Positions 26,801 through 32,681 of a stretch of DNA of 64,000 nt are shown here, one piece after another. Numbering within the stretch: the first letter of the stretch is position 1; each line of letters opens with the position of its first letter. The stretch is taken from positions 186,001 through 250,000 of the forward strand of contig CAWGSQ010000006.1 of assembly GCA_963825345.1 (NCBI GenBank), read 5' to 3'. The translations under genes and the position numbers were made by a program. This DNA is from JACVRW01 sp963825345. Lineage in GTDB: Bacteria; Actinomycetota; Thermoleophilia; Solirubrobacterales; Thermoleophilaceae. The notes under the pieces were generated by a model. The model did no database searches, was not told the DNA's origin, and saw only the letters and a program-made list of their open reading frames with translations.

Positions 26801-28317
26801 CGTTCGAACACGGCACGCATGTCAGCCAGATAGCGCTCACTGACGCGGCGGCGCGCCTCGGCGTCGGGGGCCTCGGTCAACGGCGTCGAATCGATAACGC
26901 AGGCGAACAGGACGGTCACCGTCTTGCGGGTCTCGTGCTCGGGCGGGGCCGTTGCAGCGGTTCCAGCCGCGGCGCTGCGCAGCTCGAAGACCTGCTCCGG
27001 GCGCGACAGCCCGCGCAGCTCCTGGCTCCCCAGGTCAATCAACTCGGTGCCCGGAGGCAGGCGGTCCTGGACGATCTCTGTCGTGGCCTGCGACAGCAGC
27101 GTGGAAGCCCCCGACGCGAGCGCTCGCACCCGGGCCCCCCGGTTGAGAGCGGGGCCGAAGTAGTCGCCGTCGCGCTCGTGGGCCTCGCCCGTGTGAACGG
27201 CGACACGCACACTTGGCTCGACCCCTCCCGGCCAGGATGCGCCGGCCAGGAGGTCGCGCAGCTCGACCGTGCTCGCCACGGCATCCGAGGCACGCCGGAA
27301 CACGGTGACCGTGGAGTCCCCTTCGCCTTTTGTCTTGAGAAGCCGTCCGCCGTGAGACTCGGCCGTGCGCGCGATGAGCTCGTCGTGCAGCTCGAGCGCG
27401 ACCGCCATCCCCTCGGGATCCGCCTCCCACATCGCGGTGGAGCCCTCGATGTCCGTGAGGACGAAGGTCACGACGCCGGTGGGAAGCTCCACTGTCGCCG
27501 CGTCCCCATCCGGGAGCGGTGCCTCATCCACCTCGGGCGCGGCCGGCGCCGCGGGCACGGCGAGCGTGGCGTCCTGCGCGAGGATCGCGCCCTCCAGTTC
27601 GCGCAGACGCTCGCCCGGCTCGATTCCGAGCTCCTCGACGAGCTTGTGCCTCGCGTCCTGGTAGGCCTGGAGGGCGTCGGCCTGTCGGTCGCATCGGTAG
27701 AGCGCGATCATCAGCTGCGCGCGCAGCCGCTCGCGGTATGGGTGCTCGGCGATCAGCGTCTCGAGCTGCCCCACGACCTCGGCGTGACGGCCGAGCGCGA
27801 GCTTCGCCTCGATCAACTGCTCCACCGCCGCCACGCGCAGGTCCTCGAGGCGCGCGATCTCCGCCTGGGCGAACGCCTCGTACGAGAGATCGGCGAGCAC
27901 CGGTCCTCTCCACAGCGCGAGGGCGTGCTCGAGCACGTCGAGCGCCTTCGCCGGGCGATGGGCTGCGAGCTGGCTGCGGCCCTCCTCCAGCAGCCGCTCG
28001 AAGCGGTGCGCGTCCACCCGGTCGGCGTCGACCTCGAGGCCGTAGCCGTGCGGACTCGTGACCACAATCTCGCCGCCGGCCTTGTCTGCCCCGCTCGCGA
28101 GCGCCTTTCGCAGGCGCGAGACGTGGACCTGGAGCGTTTTTGCGGCCGTGGCGGGCGGCTCCTCGCCCCACAACTCGTCGATCAGACGGTCGCTGCTGAG
28201 AGTCTCGCCCCGGTGCAGAATCAGCAGCGCGAGTACCGCGCGGAGCTTGCTGCCTCCCAATGTGACCGGCTGGCCCTCGTCGAGGGCCTCGATCGGGCCG
28301 AGAATGTGAAAGTCCAT
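23884..28317 (-). CDS. Giant multidomain regulator: BTAD + two cyclase domains + ATPase + TPR
   Basis: 1477 residues from ATG 28317. Domains in order: OmpR-like winged helix (1-95), bacterial transcriptional activator domain BTAD (97-245), class III nucleotide cyclase domain 1 (about 280-450; metal Asp D289 in TDIEGST and D334, N392/R396), cyclase domain 2 (about 465-640; D517 in PGDALM and N591/R595 present, but the first metal Asp is Cys473 in FACVIDST), AAA/STAND ATPase with Walker A LGAAGVGKS (676-684) and Walker B VIVIDDLQW, then TPR repeats to the end. The combination suggests a SARP-like activator whose DNA-binding head is coupled to a cyclase pair and an ATPase switch. Domain 2 alone cannot bind both metals, so catalysis may need a heterodimer or be lost. 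Confidence 0.88.
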   Translation of the reverse strand: MDFHILGPIEALDEGQPVTLGGSKLRAVLALLILHRGETLSSDRLIDELWGEEPPATAAKTLQVHVSRLRKALASGADKAGGEIVVTSPHGYGLEVDADRVDAHRFERLLEEGRSQLAAHRPAKALDVLEHALALWRGPVLADLSYEAFAQAEIARLEDLRVAAVEQLIEAKLALGRHAEVVGQLETLIAEHPYRERLRAQLMIALYRCDRQADALQAYQDARHKLVEELGIEPGERLRELEGAILAQDATLAVPAAPAAPEVDEAPLPDGDAATVELPTGVVTFVLTDIEGSTAMWEADPEGMAVALELHDELIARTAESHGGRLLKTKGEGDSTVTVFRRASDAVASTVELRDLLAGASWPGGVEPSVRVAVHTGEAHERDGDYFGPALNRGARVRALASGASTLLSQATTEIVQDRLPPGTELIDLGSQELRGLSRPEQVFELRSAAAGTAATAPPEHETRKTVTVLFACVIDSTPLTEAPDAEARRRVSERYLADMRAVFERHGGTVEAYPGDALMAVFGVPALHDDDAVRAVRAAVELQERLPALADELEDAFGVRVGARVGVGTGEVIAERPAPGRPPASGHAVNTAKRLEEVAGAGEILIDDATHRLLRDFVETEPADLGRRLVELRASDERPRKLDSPLVGRAQQIEGLSSAVAAAVADNSCHLVTVLGAAGVGKSRLVEDFVEGLGGRACVLRGRCLPYGEGITYWPLGEVVRDLIGGDGDARAAIAARLADAPKADLIASVVADTVGFGGSAGATSEEISWAVRRLFETLARSRPLVIVIDDLQWAEPTFLDLVEHVADLARDAPIVLLCMARPELLEARPGWGGGKLNAASILLEPLGVDESRQLVENLLSYASPSGEAAARIAHACEGNPLFAEELLAMLIDDGLLRREDERWVLVDELAELPVPPTIHALLAARLERLPEEERALLARVSVEGTVFHREVMRELAPEALVPLVDRSLTALVRKDVIRPDRSSLVDDDAFRFRHMLIRDAAYRSLPKEVRADLHARFAEWLEETGGSRLSEFEEIVGYHLEQAHRCLSELGPLDGDAEALGRRGSERLEAVGRHARARGDLTAAVRLLERAVALVPADSPRRALLLPDLGAALIEAGRLVEADDVLDDASRAATEAGDESTAARVLVRREFLRLQLGEAAGTAEAAAVVEEVTPIFSAAGDEPGLCAALRLDAYRHWIGAQAGAATESWERAAAHARNANAEHERIEILAWIASSLFFGPTNVTEAIRRTEAIIAEVEANPSVSAGVLQSLAGLHAMEGRFDEARQLLATSEATFEELGLTLSTAVSHDAATVEFLAGDPAAAERILRRGYAALEEMGDRALLSTTAAFLGQALLAQDRAEEAEVFADLSAELTAGDDLLTQVLWRGVRARCLAAGGRLDEAEPLAREAVTLAETTDLLNHRADALVDLGIVLGMLGRSEEAQTTFAEAVRLYEQKGNVVAAGRVRSDLVMPAAL

Positions 28318-28461
28318 GCGCAGGGAACGGCGGGCCGGGAGTGCAACGTTACCGCGCTGTTACCGCCCTGTCGCTGCCCTGCAACCGGCTTTCCGCAAGC
28401 TGGCCTCCAGTCAATCAACGGAGCGCCGCCAAGGCGGACGCCCCTCACACAGGAGGCAGTC

Positions 28462-28833
28462 ATGGGACAGCCGATTCCCGCCCAGCACCCGTCAGTCGTC
28501 CTTCGTTCCCACTTCAACCTCGTTCGGACGCTGCTCATCATCGCGATGGCGGCTCTGATCGCTTCTGCCGCCGCCGTGGTGATCCTCGCCAACGACGACG
28601 ACAAGGTCGACACCGCCTCGAAGGCCACCCCGGCGGCGCTGCCGCAGGCGCAGACGCCGGCCGGCACCCGCTACGACGGCGGCCCCGACGAGGGCACCCG
28701 CGGCGCGATCGCCTCTCCGCCCGCCGCAGGCACCCGCTACGACGGCGGCCCCGACGAGGGCTCGCGCGGTCCGGTGCAGGTGCAGTTCAAGGAGCGCGCC
28801 GGCGGCCCGACCTTCCTCCACGAAGGCCGCTAG
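28462..28833 (+). CDS. Small membrane-anchored protein with repeated TRYDGGPDEG motif
   Basis: 123 residues from ATG 28462 with AGGAGG at 28451-28456. One transmembrane segment (about residues 20-45: LLIIAMAALIASAAAVVILA), then a short extracytoplasmic tail holding two copies of AGTRYDGGPDEG(T/S)RG encoded by 33-base perfect direct repeats. I know no family for it. It diverges from the giant regulator gene (start 28317) across 144 bases, so it is a natural candidate for its target. A stem-loop with a TTCG loop follows the stop. Confidence 0.75.
   Translation: MGQPIPAQHPSVVLRSHFNLVRTLLIIAMAALIASAAAVVILANDDDKVDTASKATPAALPQAQTPAGTRYDGGPDEGTRGAIASPPAAGTRYDGGPDEGSRGPVQVQFKERAGGPTFLHEGR
28663..28761 (+). 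repeat. Two 33-base perfect direct repeats within the small membrane protein gene
   Basis: 28663-28695 and 28729-28761 are identical over 33 bases and lie in the same frame, 66 bases apart start to start. Identity including third codon positions suggests a recent duplication or gene conversion. Confidence 0.9.
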
Positions 28834-28865
28834 GCCCGCCTAGCAAGATCCCTCCAGGCAGCGAT

Positions 28866-28885
28866 GGGCCCTCTTCGGAGGGCCC
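28866..28885. terminator. Stem-loop with TTCG tetraloop between convergent genes
   Basis: GGGCCCTC-TTCG-GAGGGCCC: perfect 8-base stem with an extra-stable UUCG loop, between the stop of the 28462 gene (28833) and that of the acyl-CoA dehydrogenase (28895). It can act on either strand; the T tract is weak (GTTCT about 7 bases later). Confidence 0.75.
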
Positions 28886-28894
28886 GTCGCCGTT

Positions 28895-29920
28895 CTAGGC
28901 CTCGACGGAGCTGCTCGCGAGCTCGCCCAGACCGATGGCGGCAACGCGCTCGCGGTGCTCGCTCGCGGAGCCGTAGAGCAGCGCGTTCGTCTTCGCCCGC
29001 TTGAGGTAGAAGTGGAGGTCGTGCTCCCAGGTGAAGCCGATGCCGCCATGCACCTGGAGCGACGAGGCGCATACGCGCCAGCCCGCGTCCGAGGAGTAGG
29101 CCTTCGCTCCCGAGGCGGCCTCCGGCAGCGAGTCCGGCTCGGCGTCCGCGCACCAGGCGGCGTAGTAGGCACCCGAGCGCGAGCCCTCGACCTCGAGCAG
29201 CATCTGCGCGCAGCGGTGCGAGACCGCCTGGTAGGCGCCGATCGCGCGGCCGAACTGCTTGCGGTCGCGGGCGTACTCGACCGCCATCTCCATCGCCTTC
29301 TGGGCCACGCCGACCGTCTCGGCGGACAGCGCGGTGGCGATGCGGTCGCCGGCCGCGAAGCAGTCGCCGCCGAGCGAGTCGCCGCCGTCCACGCGCACGC
29401 GCGCGAAGCGGCGCGTCCGGTCCATGGTCTCGAACGGCTCGATGTCGGCAGCCGAGGCCTCGACCACCGTCGTCGAGCCGTCGGATGAGATCAGCACGAT
29501 CACCTCGGCCGAGTCGGCGTCGGGCACGAGGCGCGCCTCGCCGTCGCGCAGCATTCCCACGGTCCCGCGCGCCTCACCGGAGGCGATCCCCGGCAGCCAG
29601 CGCTGCTTCTGCTCGTCGGTTCCGGCGAACTGGAGCGCGATGCCGGCGGCGGCGTTCGAGAGGAACGGCACCGGCGCCAGCGCGTAGCCGAGCTCCTCGG
29701 TGAGGATCGCCAGCTCGACGATCCCGAGTCCCTGGCCGCCGTGCTCCTCGTCGATGAAGATGCCCGCCCAGCCGAGCTCGGACATCTCCTTCCAGGCGTC
29801 GTCGTCGTAGCTGGCCGACTCGGCCAGCTCGCGCACGCGCTCGGGCTTGAAGCGGGCGGCGAGCAGCTCGTTGGCCGTGCGCTTGATCGCCTGCTGGTCA
29901 TCCGTGAAGTCGAAGTTCAT
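28895..29920 (-). CDS. Acyl-CoA dehydrogenase family protein lacking the usual catalytic Glu
   Basis: 341 residues from ATG 29920. The fold is an acyl-CoA dehydrogenase (FDFTDDQQAIKRTANELLAARF, HGGQGLGIVELAILTEELG, QFGRAIGAYQAVSHRCAQML, LQVHGGIGFTWEHDLHFYLKR). The position of the catalytic EGT motif reads LLYGSASEHRE, so the Glu is missing. It is translated after the next gene upstream (29926-31062), which keeps its Glu, with five bases between them. Adjacent pairs with only one active-site base are known in actinobacterial cholesterol and steroid degradation, where two different FadE chains form one enzyme. This subunit is probably the non-catalytic partner. Confidence 0.88.
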   Translation of the reverse strand: MNFDFTDDQQAIKRTANELLAARFKPERVRELAESASYDDDAWKEMSELGWAGIFIDEEHGGQGLGIVELAILTEELGYALAPVPFLSNAAAGIALQFAGTDEQKQRWLPGIASGEARGTVGMLRDGEARLVPDADSAEVIVLISSDGSTTVVEASAADIEPFETMDRTRRFARVRVDGGDSLGGDCFAAGDRIATALSAETVGVAQKAMEMAVEYARDRKQFGRAIGAYQAVSHRCAQMLLEVEGSRSGAYYAAWCADAEPDSLPEAASGAKAYSSDAGWRVCASSLQVHGGIGFTWEHDLHFYLKRAKTNALLYGSASEHRERVAAIGLGELASSSVEA

Positions 29921-29925
29921 CGCGT

Positions 29926-31062
29926 CTACCTCAGCTTCGGGAGGCCGAGCACCCGCTCGGCGATGATGTTCTTGAGGATCTCGGTGGTGCCGCCCTCGAT
30001 CGAGTTGGCGCGCGAGCGCAGCAGGCGGTAGGTCCAGGGCGAATCCCAATCCGCACCGTCCTCGCCGAGGATGTCCACGGCCAGCTCGGTGAGCGACTGG
30101 TGGATCTCACCCCACTGCCACTTCGGCAGCGAGCCCTCCGGGCCCGGCACGCCGCGCTTCATGATCTGGGTGAGCCCGCGCCAGGAGTTCAGGCGCAGCA
30201 GCTCCACCTCGATGGCGAGCTGTGCGATGCGCTGGCGGATCAGCGGGTCGTCGGCCACGCCGCGCTCGCGGGCGAGCTCCTTCAGGTCGCCGAGCGCCAT
30301 CCGCATGCCGGCGGCGGACGCCGCGCCGAGCCCGGCGCGCTCGTTCATCAGCGTGGTGATCGCCACGCTCCAGCCGTTGCCCACGCCGCCCACGACGTTC
30401 TCGTCGGGGATGCGCGCCTCCTCCATGAAGAGCTCGTTGAACTCCGGCTCGTTCGTGATCTGGTGGAGCGGGCGCACCTGCACCGCCTCCTGCTCCATGT
30501 CCATGATGAAGTAGGTCAGACCCTGGTGCTTGGGCACGTCCTGGTCGGTCCGCGCGACGAGCATGCACCACTTCGCCTTGTGCGCGTACGTGGTCCAGAC
30601 CTTCTGCCCGGTCACGAGCCACTCGCCGTTCGACTTCACGGCCTTGGTCTTCAGCGACGCCAGGTCGGAGCCTGACTCCGGCTCCGAGAATCCCTGGCAC
30701 CAGATCTCGTCGCCGGTGAGGATCGCGTTGAGCCAGCGCTCCTTCTGCTCGTCGGAACCGTGGTGGATCACCACGGGCCCGCCCATGACCATGCCGAGCA
30801 CGTTCACCGGCTGGGGCGCGCGGGCGCGCGCCATCTCCTCGCCGAAGAGGGCCTGCTCGACAAGCGTCGCGCCGCGGCCGCCGTACTCCTTCGGCCACGA
30901 GAAGCCGGCGTAGCCGGCGTCGTAGAGCTGGCGCTGCCACTGGCGGCGGTGCTCGAAGGCCTCGTCGTCGCCCGGCGGGTCGTCGCCCGGATGGTTGTCG
31001 GCGAGCCAGGCGCGCAGCTCGTCGCGGAAGCCCTGCTCTGAGGGCGAGAGCGTCAGGTCCAT
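29926..31062 (-). CDS. Acyl-CoA dehydrogenase, catalytic partner subunit
   Basis: 378 residues from ATG 31062. Motifs: FSWPKEYGGRGATLVEQALFGEEMARA, GFSEPESGSDLASLKTKAV (FAD/substrate loop), WLVTGQKVWTTYAHKA, and near the end RANSIEGGTTEILKNIIAERVLGLPK, where the Glu of IEGGT takes the place of the catalytic base. It pairs with the following gene as an apparent heteromeric dehydrogenase. A TetR-family gene diverges ten bases upstream, and a palindrome TGTAC-N6-GTACA lies between the two starts, so the operon is likely under control of that repressor. Confidence 0.92.
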   Translation of the reverse strand: MDLTLSPSEQGFRDELRAWLADNHPGDDPPGDDEAFEHRRQWQRQLYDAGYAGFSWPKEYGGRGATLVEQALFGEEMARARAPQPVNVLGMVMGGPVVIHHGSDEQKERWLNAILTGDEIWCQGFSEPESGSDLASLKTKAVKSNGEWLVTGQKVWTTYAHKAKWCMLVARTDQDVPKHQGLTYFIMDMEQEAVQVRPLHQITNEPEFNELFMEEARIPDENVVGGVGNGWSVAITTLMNERAGLGAASAAGMRMALGDLKELARERGVADDPLIRQRIAQLAIEVELLRLNSWRGLTQIMKRGVPGPEGSLPKWQWGEIHQSLTELAVDILGEDGADWDSPWTYRLLRSRANSIEGGTTEILKNIIAERVLGLPKLR

Positions 31063-31071
31063 GGCGGTGTA

Positions 31072-31761
31072 ATGTACCAGGGCGTACACAACGTGGCGGC
31101 CACCCCCAACATCCCTCGCCGGCTACCCCGTGGCACCCATGGACTCGACCCATCGCTCGTGGCCGCGTCCCAGCGCACGCGGCTGCTCGAGGCGGTCGGG
31201 CGGGCGGTGGCCGAGAAGGGCTACGGCGCCGCGACGATCGACGACATCGTGCGCGGAGCCGGCGTCTCGAAGAAGACGTTCTACGAGCACTTCCAGGACA
31301 AGCTCGAGTGCTTCCTCGCGGCCTACGAGGCGGCGAGCGACGAGCTCTACGAGCACGTGAGGGCGGCGCAGGACGCGGTGCCGGGCGGCGGGCGAGCCCC
31401 GAGCGCGGGCGACAACGCCTGGCTCGAGCGCACCCACGCCGGGATCCACGCCTACCTGCGCTGGCTGGCCGCCGAGCCCGCCCTCGCCCGCGTGTTCCTG
31501 ATCGAGATCGCGGCCGCCGGCCCCGAGGCCCTCGCCCGCCGCGAGCGGCTGCGCGACCGCTACGCCGAGCGCATGCGCGAGCTACAGGACCCGAGCATCG
31601 GCGTGCCGGACGAGATCTTCCACGCGGTGGTCGCCGGAGCGGACGACCTGGTCGTGCGTCGCCTGCGCGACGGCAGCGACCTCCTCGAGCTCGAGCCGAT
31701 ACTGCTCCGGCTTCAGGTCGCGCAGCTGGCCGGGCCGAAGGCCGCAGCCGAGCTCGCCTGA
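31072..31761 (+). CDS. TetR-family transcriptional regulator
   Basis: 229 residues if ATG 31072 is used; GTG 31093 is an alternative that frees the palindrome at 31073-31088. The helix-turn-helix is RLLEAVGRAVAEKGY, ATIDDIVRGAGVSKKTFYEHFQDKLECFLAAY. The C-terminal ligand domain is helical, with ELYEHVRAAQDA and LLRLQVAQLAG. It diverges from the paired acyl-CoA dehydrogenase operon and most likely represses it until an acyl-CoA ligand binds, as for KstR and FadR-type TetR proteins. Ligand unknown. Confidence 0.9.
   Translation: MYQGVHNVAATPNIPRRLPRGTHGLDPSLVAASQRTRLLEAVGRAVAEKGYGAATIDDIVRGAGVSKKTFYEHFQDKLECFLAAYEAASDELYEHVRAAQDAVPGGGRAPSAGDNAWLERTHAGIHAYLRWLAAEPALARVFLIEIAAAGPEALARRERLRDRYAERMRELQDPSIGVPDEIFHAVVAGADDLVVRRLRDGSDLLELEPILLRLQVAQLAGPKAAAELA
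31073..31088. promoter_or_regulatory. Operator-like palindrome TGTAC-N6-GTACA
   Basis: Inverted repeat between the start of the heteromeric acyl-CoA dehydrogenase operon (31062, minus) and the TetR gene (plus). It overlaps the ATG of the TetR gene at 31072, so either translation starts later (GTG 31093) or the transcript is nearly leaderless. Size and position fit autorepression by the TetR protein. Confidence 0.55.
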
Positions 31762-31774
31762 AACGGGCCCGAGG

Positions 31775-31806
31775 CGCCGGCTCGGCGACTCGCCGGCTCG
31801 GCGACT
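31775..31806. repeat. Perfect 16-base tandem duplication
   Basis: CGCCGGCTCGGCGACT occurs twice in direct succession just after the TetR stop. The 124-base gap 31762-31885 between convergent genes holds this duplication, and further on a TGCATG-rich stretch (31816-31832), but no clear terminator or gene. Confidence 0.9.
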
Positions 31807-31885
31807 GTCTCGCACTTGTGCATGACATGCATGCAAAACGCGGAGGGAGTGACCGCGCGAAGCGCTCGCCCCTCAATGCAAGCAG

Positions 31886-32599
31886 TTAGCGCGGCCGGGA
31901 GCGCGGTCCCAACCCGCGCAGCAGCCGCGCCGCCACCCCTCGCAGCGTCTCGTTTCCGTACGCGTGGCTCGGGCTCGACGTGATCAGGATCGCCACCGCC
32001 ACGCGGCGGCGGCCGCGGCGCAGTAGCGCCACCTGGTGGTCGACCCAGCCGGTGCCGGAGCCCCAGCCGCCCTTGAAGTAGAGCGCCCAGCCGCGCGGGC
32101 GGGCGCGCGCGATGCCCCAGCGCTGCGCGGGGACGATCGAGCCCAGCAACCGCATCGCGTAGCGGCGGTGGCGCCGCGGGACTCGACGGTCGATGTGGAG
32201 GAAGAAGCGGGTCTGGTCGGCCACGTCGATGGGTGTAAGCCCCCACGGACGGATCGGGTACCCGAGGATGTTGCAGACCTGAGACGCCGCGGCGTTGTCC
32301 GAGCGGCGAATCATCGGGCCAAGAAGCGCGCGATCCGCCCCACGCAACCTCCGGTGCCGCACGCCCGGCTGGCGCAGATAGGCCACGAGGAGCATCGCCT
32401 TGACGACGCTGGCGGAGGGCACGGTCCGCTCGACCCCAATGCCTCGAAGCCCGTGCCCAGTGCGCACGCCGAACGAGACGCTCCCCGCTCGCGCAGCGGC
32501 GTACTGGCGGGCCTCCCCAACGTGTGCTCGCCACGTGCCGGCGACGGCTGCTGGAGCCGTACAGAGCGCCACTGTGACCAACGCCACATAAATTCGCAA
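31886..32599 (-). CDS. Class A beta-lactamase-fold serine hydrolase, exported
   Basis: About 237 residues from TTG 32599 (GTG 32587 is possible; no in-frame ATG is close). Signal peptide LRIYVALVTVALCTAPAAVAG. Active-site motifs of class A beta-lactamases and related DD-peptidases are present: SVVK (Ser-x-x-Lys) in VPSASVVKAMLLVAYL, SDN in RRSDNAAAS, and KGG in FKGGWGSGTG. It may hydrolyse beta-lactams or peptidoglycan-related amides, or be an uncharacterised serine hydrolase; the usual Glu166 loop is not evident. It diverges from the drug-efflux MFS gene across two palindromes, so the two genes may respond to the same signal. Confidence 0.78.
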   Translation of the reverse strand: MRIYVALVTVALCTAPAAVAGTWRAHVGEARQYAAARAGSVSFGVRTGHGLRGIGVERTVPSASVVKAMLLVAYLRQPGVRHRRLRGADRALLGPMIRRSDNAAASQVCNILGYPIRPWGLTPIDVADQTRFFLHIDRRVPRRHRRYAMRLLGSIVPAQRWGIARARPRGWALYFKGGWGSGTGWVDHQVALLRRGRRRVAVAILITSSPSHAYGNETLRGVAARLLRGLGPRSRPR

Positions 32600-32611
32600 C
32601 GTAGGCGTTGC
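32596..32611. promoter_or_regulatory. Palindrome GCAACG-N4-CGTTGC
   Basis: Perfect inverted repeat flanked by AT-rich patches (CATAAATT, GCATAAATAG), which are unusual in this GC-rich DNA and look like -10 regions. It covers the TTG proposed as start of the hydrolase gene, so either the start is GTG 32587 or the site acts on a nearly leaderless transcript. Confidence 0.5.
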
Positions 32612-32641
32612 ATAAATAGCCGGGCTGTGCTTCAATAGCGA

Positions 32642-32663
32642 AACGACACCGTCCCGTATCGTT
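32642..32663. promoter_or_regulatory. Operator-like imperfect palindrome, arms AACGA/TCGTT
   Basis: A 22-base dyad in which 8 of 11 base pairs match (AACGA-y-AC on the left, GT-r-TCGTT on the right). It lies 18 bases before the ATG of the MFS efflux gene, just upstream of its GAGGAGG ribosome site. The TetR gene at the end of this operon is the likely ligand-sensing repressor. Confidence 0.6.
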
Positions 32664-32681
32664 ATTCGAGGAGGAGCAAGC

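Noticed and set aside
25180..28461. Very long open frame (over 1000 codons) on the plus strand opposite the giant regulator
   Set aside because: It is an antisense shadow caused by high GC at third codon positions. Its product is low-complexity Arg/Gly-rich, and it runs in frame into the real 28462 gene, whose own ATG and ribosome site are clear.
28663..28761. CRISPR-like repeat pair
   Set aside because: Only two copies, within a coding frame and translated as a peptide repeat; no spacer-type array or cas genes are present.
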